Assembly (NCBI GenBank): GCA_949751835.1
Contig: CATKHK010000042.1
Span: 310,001 to 374,000 of the forward strand
DNA: 64,000 bases
DNA from: Blepharisma japonicum
Lineage: Eukaryota > Ciliophora > Heterotrichea > Heterotrichida > Blepharismidae
Direction of reading: 5' to 3'
Shown: piece by piece, positions 34,134 through 44,977 of the stretch
Layout: the number at the start of each line of letters is the position of its first letter
How positions within the stretch are numbered: position 1 is the first letter of the stretch
Notes under the pieces: generated by a model
What the model was told of the DNA's origin: nothing
Databases searched by the model: none
Seen by the model: the letters and a program-made list of their open reading frames with translations, nothing else
Translations under genes and position numbers: made by a program

Positions 34134-34667
34134 TTAAAAGACTCCAACTTCGTTAAAATCAAGGCTTAAAGCTTTGGCAGGGCTTTTCAAGTCTTCATCA
34201 CCGATCCACCTTTGTAGCATATCTTTAGTAATTTGAAAATTCTTTGATAGATTATCAAGTCTCGAGTTTCTTGCTGATTTCATAGGAGTTATTGCATTAT
34301 TTCCACTTGATGACCTTGAATGGCTTTGTGCAGATTTTTTCCCTAGAGGAGTTCTGGGTGGTTTCTGATTGGAAATTTTTTTAGCTGGGGATATAGATCC
34401 TGAAGGACACTCAGTTAATAAAATACATCTGTCCTCTTCAAATTTTGAATAATCTCTATTCCTAACTGAGCAAGGAGATTTAGAGAGCTTGGGAGATGGG
34501 GTTCTGTTCACTGCAGCATTAGTCATGGCTCGTTTTTCAGTTCTCTGAGATGCTTGCTTTTCCTGAGAGAAAGGCTTGCTATCTTTAACTTTGAAGTTTA
34601 ATTTAACATAAACTCGTCTAGCTTTATAAAAATTACGATTTGGCGAAGAGGCTGAATTCTGATTCAT
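34134..34667 (-). CDS. basic Ser/Pro-rich hypothetical protein, 177 aa
   Basis: Not recognised. ATG 34667, TAA 34134. Mostly disordered, with many SP/TP sites that suit CDK or MAPK phosphorylation (NRTPSPKLSKSP, RTPLGKKS, ITPMKS) and a short C-terminal helix (LSKNFQITKDMLQRWIG). Composition resembles microtubule- or DNA-binding regulatory proteins, but no domain is seen. Confidence 0.6.
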   Translation of the reverse strand: MNQNSASSPNRNFYKARRVYVKLNFKVKDSKPFSQEKQASQRTEKRAMTNAAVNRTPSPKLSKSPCSVRNRDYSKFEEDRCILLTECPSGSISPAKKISNQKPPRTPLGKKSAQSHSRSSSGNNAITPMKSARNSRLDNLSKNFQITKDMLQRWIGDEDLKSPAKALSLDFNEVGVF

Positions 34668-34768
34668 TATTTTAAGGATAATTATTTAAATTCAATGGAT
34701 TTTATAGTAATAGATTTTGGATTTATTAGTAATATGCATGTGAGCCATTTCTGAAAACAGATAAAAAC

Positions 34769-35743
34769 CTATGCATAGTTTCATACCCGAATTAAGCTAC
34801 TCCAAGGATTTTCGACTTCTTCATAATGTCTCTGGCCAGAGCTAGTCACAATTCTGTTTCCAAAAACTTGAACAGAGTTTACAGCATCAAAATGCCCCAT
34901 AAAATAATTTAATAAACTGCCATCTGCAGTAGAATATTTATAGATGCTTCCATCTCCATTTCCAACTCCAAGCTCTAAGCCATTTTCATTTAGATCGAAC
35001 AAAATCCTTTGATTGGACTGATGCTGCCTATAAAAATTAAATATATTGACTGGATATGAAATATTACGCAAATCTCATGCAGTAATGCTATTTTGCTTTC
35101 TGCAGCCAACATATAAATAATTCGCTCTAAATTCGCATTGAATGATTCCTCCTTGATGCCCTTCTAGCATTCCAATAGTTTTGCATGAATCTTTTGAGAA
35201 TAAATAAACAGCTTTTGAGTAATTCCCTATAGCCAGCAAGCCTTCTTTTCCACCTATAGCAGAGATAATGCATTTTGGCCTTATTCGGAGCTCATCTACT
35301 GAAAGCGGAAAGCTATAGCATAATGAAGTTTCCAAATCAAAATATTTGACAGTATTTCCAAGAGCTGTATATATTCCTCAATCCCCTTCAAGAATCAAGG
35401 AAAGTGGAGCTCTTACCTCACAGAGATGGTTTTGGACTGTATACTTCATAAGTATTTTGTTATTAATTGCAGAGTGTAGCAAAATAGGATGATCTTTTAT
35501 GAGAGAAAAATACTTTGAGGTATCAGAATATCAATAATAGTCATAAATTATTTCTTTTTCCTTATAAGATATCTCATTAGTCATCTTCAATTCACTTTTC
35601 TCCTCAGGGATCTTAAAAGTCTTGATTTCTCCATTCACACTAGTTATCACTTTATCTCCATCATACGATAGTTTTGCTGGAGTAAAAAACTCTTCCTTGG
35701 CACATCCAACCTCACAGCAGAGGTTTGGCATAAGTTCACTCAT
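34769..35743 (-). CDS. WRAP53: WRAP53/TCAB1-like WD40 protein, 324 aa
   Basis: In animals, TCAB1 binds the CAB box of telomerase RNA and scaRNAs and brings them to Cajal bodies. The frame runs from ATG 35743 to TAG 34769 with TGA read as Trp four times, including the W of SITAWDLR at 35075. Diagnostic stretches of the family: EGHQGGIIQCEFRANYLYVG, ITAWDLRNISYPV, NQRILFDLNENGLELGVGNG and VTSSGQRHYEEVEN, matching the family's NQRIxFDL and ATASGQR signatures. WD repeats fill the chain. The long N-terminal extension of vertebrate WRAP53 is absent. Whether the ciliate protein acts on telomerase or on scaRNA-like guides is inference. The start is 26 bp below the stop of the DENN gene on the same strand. 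Confidence 0.85.
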
Positions 35744-35769
35744 TCTTTTTATTTCATTAATTTACAAAT

Positions 35770-38598
35770 TTAATTAATTTCGTTTATCAACTCATTATAC
35801 TTTTGAATTGCTTCGCTGACCTTTTCCAAGCTCCAAAGTGTTTGTGTTTCTCCATCTACCATTTCTTCCAGCTTGTTTGGGCCATCGTCGGTATTTAATG
35901 CAAAAAACTTTTTATTTTCTGTGTCTCTTTCGTAGGGTAAAATAAATTCAAATGTTAAGCCTAAGTTATTGAAGTGCCAAACCAAATTTCAAAATATCAT
36001 AGGATTGTAAACTCTCATTGCTTCTATATTTAAATGAAATTTATTATCTTTTTCATTTAATATGTCAGTAACAAGAGCTTTTAGTGTTTGAGGAGAGACA
36101 AAGAGGGTGTCTTCTTTTGATGAAGTTTTATTTTGAGAAATATGACCTACTTCTAGCCCAACTCTAATCCTCAACTGTGGGAAATTTCCGTTTTGGCAGT
36201 TGTTGCATAGACTTTGGTAGTCATATGGCTGCCTTTTCCAGCCATGCTTAATTTCTTCTAGGCTTAGCTGTTTTCCGCATTTTTTGCATAGCTCTTTGAC
36301 CAAAAAGCACACCTCTTGCTTTGCAAAAATATGAATGTCTCCTGGACGAGTGAAAATGCGCTTTTTGCGATTGACTAAATTTGTAGAGTCTGTTAATACT
36401 GAATTTGTCACTAATAAGCTGTCCCTCGTCTTTCTCATTTCAATGTCTTGAGGCTTTAATGATAATTTTGATATGACTCGCTGGACTAAATGTACTGTCC
36501 CTGCATCTACCATAACTTGCAAAGTATTCATGACTGAAAAAATAGGTAAAGCAAGACTAGGATTAACATTTAAGCATGCCTCAAATAAAAGCTTATAAAG
36601 AGATGTCAAAGAACCACTAAACGAAGAATTTATCAGCTCAAGGACTTGCAAAGCTTCTTTGAGACGGAGAGGTTGCTCTTCTTCATGCTGATATCATAAG
36701 CAAGCTGCCCACATTTCAACCCAGCAGCTTAGGATGCATTCAATATCAGTTTTACAAGCTGGAGGTGCAGATGGCTGAGGAGGAGAAGGAATATCAATAT
36801 TATCTGAATACTTTGGAGGCCGAGTAAGAGGCAGTCCATATTCTTGGAAAACAGTTATATCAAAATCTGGAAATTGGTTATAGGTATGCTCTTTTTTACT
36901 TGCATAAACTTGAGAAATCAATGGAACTTGGTATTTTGAATGCAGTTCTTGAGACTGGTCACTTATAAATGGGGCAGGGACTTTATTGTATTTGAGTTTA
37001 GATCGGTTATTTTTGGCTATTATATGTTCATCAAATAGCAGCCCTTCACAGTGTTCTTCTATTGTTCTAGGTCTTAATCTTGTAGCACAAAAATTTGCAA
37101 AAGTTTGTGATTTTATCATCTCGCCTAGGAAAAATCTAGCATTTTCAGGAACACTTGCTAAAAATCCTTTTCTGTCAAAAAAACTTGAATTATCATTTTC
37201 GTTCCAATCATAGTTCAAAAACTTTTTATAGGATAAAAAAATTGACACAAAAAACTGAAAGAAAGCTTCCCTGATATTTTTAGTTGCAAACTCATCAAGT
37301 CGAGGTACGTTTAATTTTGGAGGTTTAGACTTCCCAGCCCCAGCCTTAGACAAAACACTTATTACTCTTTTCGTTAACTTCTTTCCATAATGTTCAGGCA
37401 AATTTGGTAGAGTTGCCTTCTTTGTATGATTTTGTGTATAAAAAGGACATTCGATTTTATTATTATCCAAATCCACAATAACAGCAGTTTCACTGCATCT
37501 GTGATATATGGCTTCTTTGCTCCTTATATTTACTCCATAAATATAGTTCACAGGGGAATACAGATAATCTAGTAGCTGTTCAGGTAATAAGGGTACATAT
37601 ACTAAGCTTCAATGGAACGGAAAAATTAGTGCGAGAAGCGCATAAGTGCAAGTGCAGAGCTTGTCTTCGTTATTTGATATGAAAACTATAGGCTGTTCGG
37701 TAGCTATACATCTGAATACAAATAGCACATTATCAAGATCTAAGCAGTAAAATAGCATTCCTAAATTGATATCTAATAAAGGAAACCTATTAACTGCTGG
37801 CAGTGAAAGCCGAAATTGCTGAGCCTCAATTTGATAAAGGATTTCGACATGACCTCTTGAAGGCAGTGGAACTTGCAGAATAAAATGAGATATGTAGCAC
37901 TCCAGCGGTAAATCAAGCACTGCAGAGCTCATTTTATATAATGTGTTTAATATCTTTTTAAAAGTTTCAAAAAATGGATGCCTTGATACAATAACTAAAC
38001 ACTTAGGAACTAAAGCACCAGTTGGACAAAAGAATGAAAATGAAGGTATCAAACACGCTACCTCTTCTTCATTAGGAATTTCTCCTTCAAGTTCATCTAA
38101 GTTTCCTAAGGTAAAGCTTCGCTTTTTGAAAGGATTTTCATTTTCTTCAATCTCTACCATTTCAAAAGATGGGAATTGCGTTGTATCAGGTCTACCTGTT
38201 TTAGATCTAGTATCAGCTCTTTTAAAAACTCCTCTCGAGGGAGAACCCTCAGAAGGCTCTTCATGAAAATAAGCTTCATAGACTTTTAGACATGTGCAAT
38301 AAAGTAAATGGCCTTGCTCGTCCGTAAGGACTAAATTGAATAGAGAACTTGGTACTTCAGTTGTCCCTTTAACAATTTCTGCTCCTCATGGAAAACAAAA
38401 CATCGGAAGCTGGGCTGGAATTACTGCTCCTTCTCTCTGAATAGGAGGAAATTGTGAAAGAATGATAGGGGATAAAGCTTCATTGTTCACGACATGATTT
38501 TTTATGTTTTCTAAACTCATCCCTATAGTCACAAAATAGTCTGCAAGTGTGCTGATGTCTTTGCAATATTCTTGGATTTCAGCTTTTAAAGCTTCCAT
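35770..38598 (-). CDS. DENN-domain protein (Rab GEF family), 942 aa
   Basis: DENN proteins exchange GDP for GTP on Rab GTPases in membrane traffic. A single frame from ATG 38598 to TAA 35770 has TGA read as Trp at 38386, 37609, 36694 and 35989. Upstream DENN (residues about 60-200: LFNLVLTDEQGHLLYCTC, ACLIPSFSFFCPTGALVPK), core DENN (about 240-350: LLDINLGMLFYCLD, then IVFISNNEDKL, FPFHWSLVYVPLLPEQLLDY with W from TGA) and downstream DENN (about 450-520) are present. The C-terminal third has helical segments and a CxxC pair (LCKKCGKQL ... LCNNC) that may bind zinc. The DENND4 group is a possible match; the subfamily is uncertain. Confidence 0.9.
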
Positions 38599-38696
38599 TT
38601 ATATTAATTATTCCTTCAATTCTGAAAATTAATAGAAGATTAGCTTTTTTGTTACAGATTATAATTAAACACAATTTTTAGAATTTTTTTAATATA

Positions 38697-39923
38697 TTAA
38701 TGTTCAGCAAATGCAGATGAGCCTTTGACAATCCAAAACTCATCTGTTGTTTTGCTTTTTCCAGTTTCCCACTGTTGCCAGCACAAGTGAGTAGCATTAA
38801 AAGCAGTAAAAATACTATATGTTAAATTGTCATCCCAAGCAGCCAGCCAATTCGGAGCATTCTTAGTAGCGACATCAGAATTGCTTGAATCAGATCCTGG
38901 GCCTCCAGTTGTGACATAAATTGTTGCAAGAGGATCTATGTAAGTATTTCCTGATCCTCCACTCTTCATTTTGTTTCCTTTGTAAACAGGAGTTGTCCTC
39001 TCGTAATTGTGCACATGCCCATTGACATACAAGTCAACATTATAATCATAAAACAATGTTTCTAAGTTGTCTTGCAGTATTTGGGCTTCAGATCCACATG
39101 CTTTTGCCTTTGCAGTCGACGAGCAGTACAAAGGTCTGTGGGCATATACAACCAGCCATGGGTAGGCTTCTTTATCAGCTTGGGTTCTATTAAGGACACT
39201 TTGTATATAGCCCATCATTGGGCCTATTTCTGAGGTTCTTTCTATGATGGTCTCTGTATCGATTCCTAGAAATCTTACATAACCGCTGGTCCAGGTGTAG
39301 TAGAAATTATTGTTCGGCATCCTAAACCTTGCTTGGTAATTGACATAATTATCATCTCCTTCGTGGTTTCCTACAGCTACCATGTAAGGCACAGAGCTGG
39401 CAACCGTTTGGATCGAGTTCATGTAATTATCTCCCCAGGTAGCATGGTCGGTGCTGAGGTCGTAGGCAATGTCCCCCATATGGATAACAGCGTTGATTTT
39501 CATCTTAACAACCCAATTTTCTATCTCCTCCCATGATGCAGCGCCTTCTACCCCAATATCTAAATCTGCGAACATGACGTAGCTGGATGGTCCAGAACTT
39601 GGAGGCACTGTAAGCGTAAAAGTTTGACTGAAATTGGTCAAAACACAGCCAACCTGATAGGTATAGACTGTTCCTGGGTACAATGTTGCGTTAACTGTAT
39701 GGATTATTCAAGAATTCGTCCCATTGGTGAAGCTAATTGATGAGCCGTAGTAATACTTCCAAAAAGAAGGGTTTAGGCCAATACGAACCGCTGACGTCGG
39801 TGTAGATTCGCGAGTACTCCATGTAAATTGAATAAGGCTAGGACTGGCGCCGACAGCGACATGGACTTGCTCAGGGATGTCTGTGGCGAAGATTTGCCTT
39901 ATCATTAACAGCAGCAATATCAT
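38697..39923 (-). CDS. secreted purple acid phosphatase, 408 aa
   Basis: Binuclear-metal phosphatase of the metallophosphoesterase fold, secreted or lysosomal. ATG 39923 begins a signal peptide (MILLLLMIRQIFA). An N-terminal fibronectin-like domain (QVHVAVGASPSLIQFTWST) is followed by the metal motifs FADLDIG, MGDIAYD, VGNHEGDDNY, VVYAHRPLYC and NGHVHNYER, in the family order. The in-frame TGA at 39708 is Trp (SWIIHTVNATLYPGTVY). In the first motif, DLDIG replaces the commoner GDxG. Length is usual for plant and protist members. TAA stop at 38697. Confidence 0.93.
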
Positions 39924-40351
39924 TTTTATATACAATGTGGTATGGCATCTCGATTAGAGATATGAATGATTACATGTATTTTCAATCAATTAACACTGGC
40001 ATGGGTCTAATGAAAAAATCAAATCGAAAGGGTTTTAGACTTTTGGTGGTCTTAGCTCCATATTTAATTTTATAAGCCTTCCATTTGCAAGTGACTTTGA
40101 AATTCAAGGAAAATAAGAGACAAAACAATTTTATTATTATAAATTTTATCGAGTGAAAAGATGATAGAAAATAATTTTTGGGTAATAAATAAACGTTAAT
40201 TTTTTTTAGAAAAATTAACTGCATGCAATCATTGAACTCTCTCATATATATTTATTAAATTCAATAAGAAATGTCAGTTCCAAGAGAGCCTACAAATACG
40301 GCAACAAAGCTTATGTAACTTTTATTAAGGATCTTTCAAAACTACTATAGC
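39924..40351. other. intergenic, AT-rich
   Basis: 428 bp between divergent genes. It must hold the promoters of the phosphatase and the CFAP97-like gene. One open frame on the minus strand (39982-40245) has no support and is listed as rejected. Confidence 0.45.
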
Positions 40352-40924
40352 ATGGAAAAGAATATTCGTAATGTCAAACCCCGGATTGAAGCACATAACG
40401 ATCTTCAATATTCTCACATAACAGATGGTCAAACTTCTAAAAAATCACAAAACCGCAAAAATCGTATGCGAGAAATCGAATTCGAGAACAGCAATTTGCT
40501 AGACAAACTACAAACAATTTTCCATCATCAAAACTTCGATAACAAACCAGTTCATTTAAAATCATTAAACTATAATCGAAGAAAAAGAGAAGTCAGCAGA
40601 ATTAATAGCGAAAATAAAGCTTTTTATAAGGTGTTGAGAGATGTAAAATCTGCTTATAAAAGAGAAGATTATGCAAAGTGGAATGACAATAATAATAGAT
40701 ACAAAAGAAATATATCAACTTCATCTAGAAGAAAAGATCCTATGAGACCTATTATAACTCCTGCTATTGCAACAGCTTATCCACAGCTGGTAAGTAAAAA
40801 AGAGGCAAGAAAGCATTGAAAGCCAAGATCAGGAAGTGCATTTGATAGAAATATAAGAAGTTTTGAATCCGGAGAGTTGGCAAGAAGTCTATTAAATTAT
40901 ACTCCTGTAGGTAGCGAAAACTAA
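40352..40924 (+). CDS. CFAP97/hemingway-like ciliary protein, 190 aa
   Basis: The middle of the protein (residues about 65-120) has the CFAP97 pattern: HLKSLNYNRRKREVSRINSE then NKAFYKVLRDV and a Y...W...NRY stretch, matching SLNxxxRxxxxxxIxxENxxxLxRL. CFAP97 proteins belong to motile cilia and sperm flagella. The chain is small and basic, like the CFAP97D type. The frame passes a TGA at 40817 (Trp) and ends at TAA 40922. The next gene starts 44 bp downstream. Assignment from the motif only. Confidence 0.6.
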
Positions 40925-40968
40925 AATCTTTACATTAATTTTTACTCTAATTTTTCCTTATAATTTAA

Positions 40969-41910
40969 ATGTCAGCAACCATTTTATCTCTAAGTGATGT
41001 CGAGCTCTTAGATCGTCAAATTGCTCAGCTAATGGATGGAAAATACATTTCAGAGGCTGAAGTAAAAGCTCTTTGTGAGAAAGCGCGTGAAATTCTTTCT
41101 GAAGAAAATAATGTCCAGCCTGTAAAAGTCCCTGTTACCATATGCGGGGATATTCATGGTCAATTTCATGATTTAATAGAACTCTTCAGAATAGGTGGTT
41201 ATCTTCCAGATACAAATTATTTATTTACAGGCGACTATGTAGACAGAGGCTACTATTCAGTTGAATGTGTAAGTTTATTAGTTTCCTTAAAAGTCCGCTA
41301 CAGAGATCGCATCACCATTACAAGAGGGAATCATGAATCGCGCCAGATTACCCAAGTTTATGGCTTTTATGATGAATGTATGAGAAAATATGGCTCAGCT
41401 AATGTTTGGAAATATTTTACCGATTTATTTGATTATTTGCCTTTAACTGCGCTTGTGGAAAACCAAATATTTTGTTTACATGGAGGATTGTCACCTTCAC
41501 TAGACACTTTAGATCATGTAAGACAGCTGGATAGAATCCAGGAAGTCCCACATGAAGGAGCTATGTGTGACTTATTATGGTCTGATCCTGACGAAAAGCC
41601 TGGCTGGGGAATAAGCCCAAGAGGTGCTGGATTTACTTTTGGGCAGGATAACTCTGAACAATTTAACCATACAAATAACTTAAAGCTTATTGCAAGAGCA
41701 CATCAGCTGGTCATGGAAGGATACTCTTGGTGCCATGACAGAAACGTGGTCACTATCTTTTCAGCTCCAAATTACTGCTATAGATGTGGTAATCAGGCAG
41801 GAATTATTGAAGTTGATGAAAATTTAAATCAAAATTTCATACAGTTCGATCCAGCACCAAGAAGAGGAGAGCCAAATATTGCGCAGAGAACGCCAGATTA
41901 TTTCCTCTAA
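40969..41910 (+). CDS. protein phosphatase 2A catalytic subunit, 313 aa
   Basis: Ser/Thr phosphatase, core of PP2A holoenzymes. All metal and active-site motifs are present: GDIHGQ (D61, H63), [50 protein letters not shown] and [12 protein letters not shown]. The C-terminus is TPDYFL, the methylated and phosphorylated tail that governs B-subunit choice, with Leu at the end. Length equals the eukaryotic standard. There are no in-frame TGAs, and tryptophans are TGG. A 15-bp GT...TAG string at 41267-41281 is coding, not an intron (see rejected list). Confidence 0.97.
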   Translation: MSATILSLSDVELLDRQIAQLMDGKYISEAEVKALCEKAREILSEENNVQPVKVPVTICGDIHGQFHDLIELFRIGGYLPDTNYLFTGDYVDRGYYSVECVSLLVSLKVRYRDRITITRGNHESRQITQVYGFYDECMRKYGSANVWKYFTDLFDYLPLTALVENQIFCLHGGLSPSLDTLDHVRQLDRIQEVPHEGAMCDLLWSDPDEKPGWGISPRGAGFTFGQDNSEQFNHTNNLKLIARAHQLVMEGYSWCHDRNVVTIFSAPNYCYRCGNQAGIIEVDENLNQNFIQFDPAPRRGEPNIAQRTPDYFL

Positions 41911-42009
41911 ACGTAATAAACCAGTTAACTAATCTCGCCTTAATCCGTAGTCTATGAGTAATGAAAATTCTTTATTGATCAAATATATCCGATAATGCCT
42001 ATCATATAA

Positions 42010-42870
42010 ATGGAAGTGATAGATAGCAAAATTGCTCAGCTTCTAAATGGCGATCCAATTACTGAGACTGAAATTAAAGGACTTTGTGATAAATGCAAAG
42101 AAATTCTTATAGGGGAAAGTAATATAGCTTCCGTTCGAACTCCAGTTATTGTGTGTGGAGATTTTCATGGACAACTTAACGATCTAATAGAAATTTTTAA
42201 CATGAAAGGGCATATTCCAAGTAAAAGTTATTTATTTATAGGAGATTATGTGGATAGAGGAAGAAATTCAGTTGAATTGATATCTCTATTAATAGTTTTA
42301 AAAATCCGATACCCAAACAATATCGTGATGACTAGAGGAAATCATGAATCACGCTCAATATCTAGAATTTATGGCTTTTATGATGAATGTTTGAGAAAAT
42401 ATCGCTCACCTTCTGTTTGAAAGATGTTTACAAATTTATTTGATTATTTTCCATTAGCCGGAATCATAGATGGCAAAATCTTTTGTATTCATGGAGGACT
42501 TTCTCCAACTTGTGAAACATTAGAAGATATCAATAATTTAAATAGAATTCAGGAAATACCAGATGAAGGAGCAATTTGTGATTTATTATGGTCAGGTCCT
42601 GATGATAGAAGCGGATGAGGAATGAGCAGTAGAAGAGGTGTTTGCAGTTTTGGACAAGATATCTCTCAGCAGTTTAATCACAGAAATAATTTAGAGTTTA
42701 TTGTGAGAGCTCATGAAGTTGTGATGGAAGGATATAAGTGGTCTCATGAAGGCAGCGTTCTGACTATTTTTTCTGCTTCAAATTACAATGGATTGTTCGG
42801 TAACCAAGGCGGAATCGTTGAAATTGATGAGAGCATAAATCACAACTGCATTCGATTTGGCCCGCTATAA
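42010..42870 (+). CDS. divergent PP2A-type phosphatase catalytic subunit, 286 aa
   Basis: Tandem paralogue 99 bp downstream of PP2A. The catalytic motifs [47 protein letters not shown] and [12 protein letters not shown] are intact, so it should be active. It differs in two ways: the chain stops at [10 protein letters not shown], so the TPDYFL regulatory tail is absent, and the substrate-groove loop reads [12 protein letters not shown] instead of [11 protein letters not shown]. Two TGAs (42418, 42619) are Trp at positions that are Trp in PP2A (ANVWKYFT and PGWGISPR). The missing tail implies no LCMT1/PME1 control and different partners (inference). TAA 42868. Confidence 0.92.
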
Positions 42871-43119
42871 ATAAATTGTTACACTTTATTTTAAACAACA
42901 TATACTTTCTAGGGGTCTCTTATAAAACCTATGCATTTCTTTGGGCTATTTTTTTCAATACTTTTTGGCATAGTCTTAATAATATGATAAATTTCTTTTC
43001 TTTAAAACTGGGCTGAAATTCTGGATTGTGCTAGTATCTATGCACAATAAAGAGAATCTTTTAAAGCCAGGATGTAATTTATAATTGAAATGAATAAAGA
43101 CTATTTCATTAATTAATAA

Positions 43120-43974
43120 ATGGAAGGTCTATATTGTTCAGCATGCCCAGATCAGAAAACTGCGGAATGAGTTTGCACTTGCACAGAATCTGCCAATTAT
43201 CTCTGCGAAACCCATTCTTCTCTACATAAGATTAAACACTATGGCAATAAAAGCAAAAATTTATATCTGAAAAAGCTTTGGCAGCCTATCAAAGATGAAA
43301 CTAAATTAAAAGTCTTGAAAAAATTCACAAAAAAAATAAATAAGCTGAAAGAAGAAAAGAAAAATATCATAAAAACAACCCTCAAAAGAATAAAAGCCTT
43401 ACAAGATTTTCTTAAAGAAACATTGATAAAAGCAGATAAAGAGAGGAAGTTTTACAAAGATATGATAAATACAATTTATTCTTTGAAAGAAGCACCAGTT
43501 AAAGCTAAATGTGAGATTTATGAGCTATTAGCCCTTCCCTTCGATAAAATAAAACTAAAAAAGGAAATTGATAAAATCAAGCCTCCTGAAGATAGCCCAG
43601 TAACAAATCTCAAAACATTATTTTCTGAATGAAAAAAGCAAGAAAGTATTAATCAAAAATCAAATGAAAGATGTCCAAATTATCATGACTGCCAAAATTT
43701 GCTATATTGCAACTATGCCCATCCAGCGAAAACTGTAAGTCTTATTTAGTGTGAATTCTATCCAAATTGCAAATTTGGTGATGCATGCAAATATAGACAC
43801 ATAAAAGTACTAACTAATTAGACAAATTGCAAATATGGTAAAAATTGCCGAAACGTAGGATGTCAATATTTGCATGTTAAATTGATAGAAAAATCAGGAA
43901 ATTCAAAATCTAATCCGTTACAATTTGGAAGAGTGAATCGAAATCATTATATAACAACAAAACCTCTAGTTTAA
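43120..43974 (+). CDS. B-box-like zinc finger, coiled coil and three Nab2-type CCCH fingers, 274 aa (copy 1)
   Basis: N-terminal residues 1-45 hold CSACPDQKTAEWVCTCTE, then YLCETHSSLHKIKH, a B-box-like Cys/His finger (W from TGA). A helical coiled coil follows (about 60-140), then three fingers of C-x5-C-x4/5-C-x3-H: CPNYHDCQNLLYCNYAH, CEFYPNCKFGDACKYRH and CKYGKNCRNVGCQYLH. This spacing is that of Nab2/ZC3H14 fingers, which bind poly(A) RNA. Two 15-nt introns fall exactly between fingers 1-2 and 2-3; without their removal TAG codons end the frame. TGA at 43630 is Trp (FSEWKKQESI). An RNA-binding role is inference. TAA 43972. Confidence 0.85.
43735..43749 (+). other. 15-nt intron 1 of copy 1
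   Basis: GTAAGTCTTATTTAG, phase 0, between CCCH fingers 1 and 2. A at position 10. The final TAG is in frame, so retention ends translation. Confidence 0.92.
43807..43821 (+). other. 15-nt intron 2 of copy 1
   Basis: GTACTAACTAATTAG, phase 0, between CCCH fingers 2 and 3. It contains CTAAC, a canonical branch-point core, with A at position 10. In-frame TAG if retained. Confidence 0.92.
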
Positions 43975-44037
43975 ACCAGAAATTTAGCTTAACTCATATT
44001 TTCTCAATAATTAATAATTGCTAAAAATGTTATAAAT

Positions 44038-44883
44038 ATGGAAGACTTTTATCATTGTTCAATTTGTGCAGAAAAAAATCAAGCCGATTGGATGTGCACA
44101 TGTCCAAATGGAAGACGCTATTATTGTGAAAAGCATTCATATATGCATAATATGGAGCATCCAAGAGCAAGATCAGGCTTACAAAGAGCGTGACTTCCAA
44201 TCAAAGAAGAAAATAGACAAAAAATAACTAAAAAACTATCAAAAAAAATCCATCAACTCAATAAATCAAAGCAAGTACTTATAGAAACCACGTCAAAAAG
44301 AATACAAAGTTTAGAAGCTTTTCTTCAAGAAAGTATAGCTAACATTGTTAAAGAGAATAACTATTACAAAAGCATGATCACTAAAATTAACTCACTTACT
44401 CACTCCCCACTGAAGACTGATAACACTCTGATTGAAATTTTATCTAGGCCAATCGATAAGTCTCGCTTGAAAGCAGAAATTGATAAATTTTCATTATCAG
44501 CACCTAAAGATACCTCACTTGTAAATTTGCGTGCCTTATTTTCAGAATGGAAGAAGCAAGAAAGCATCGAACAACAAACCAAAAAGAGATGTCCCAATTA
44601 TCATGATTGCCCAGATTTTCTGCATTGTAGCTACTCGCATCCTACCAGAAATGTATGACAAACTTAGTGTGAATTTTATCCTAATTGCAAAAATGGGGAC
44701 AACTGCCCTTATAGACATGTAAAAGTAAGACTTACTTAGACTTTATGTAAGTTTGGAAGAAATTGTACGAATAAAGGATGCGGCTACATTCATCCAACTT
44801 TAAATAATCATTCAGAGTCATTGAAAATTATTAGATCAACAGATAATAAATCTTATCTGTCTAAATTTAATAGATTCAGATAA
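44038..44883 (+). CDS. B-box-like zinc finger, coiled coil and three Nab2-type CCCH fingers, 271 aa (copy 2)
   Basis: Tandem paralogue starting 63 bp after copy 1, with the same plan: CSICAEKNQADWMCTCPN and YYCEKHSYMHNMEH (B-box-like), coiled coil, the conserved LFSEWKKQESIEQ linker, then CPNYHDCPDFLHCSYSH, CEFYPNCKNGDNCPYRH and CKFGRNCTNKGCGYIH. Introns of 15 nt lie at the same two positions, both phase 0. TGA near 44189 is Trp. The copies differ at many residues in the coiled coil but little in the fingers, so the duplication is not recent and the fingers are under constraint (inference). TAA 44881. Confidence 0.85.
44653..44667 (+). other. 15-nt intron 1 of copy 2
   Basis: GTATGACAAACTTAG, phase 0, between fingers 1 and 2, at the place matching copy 1. 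A at position 10; in-frame TAG if retained. Confidence 0.92.
44725..44739 (+). other. 15-nt intron 2 of copy 2
   Basis: GTAAGACTTACTTAG, phase 0, between fingers 2 and 3, at the place matching copy 1. A at position 10; in-frame TAG if retained. Confidence 0.92.
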
Positions 44884-44977
44884 ATTTATAGTAACAAATA
44901 AAATAAATCTCTCTAGCTAAATTTAACTGAGATAGCCTCTACGAGCTTCATTTATCTTACCATTGTTTCGGCTTATA

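Noticed and set aside
39982-40245. 87-aa minus-strand frame
   Set aside because: Hydrophobic and Lys/Phe-rich composition typical of AT-rich spacer translation; it lies in a divergent promoter region, with no domain.
41267-41281. GTGTAAGTTTATTAG in the PP2A gene as a 15-nt intron
   Set aside because: It encodes part of [13 protein letters not shown], which matches the conserved PP2A sequence without a gap, and it lacks A at position 10.
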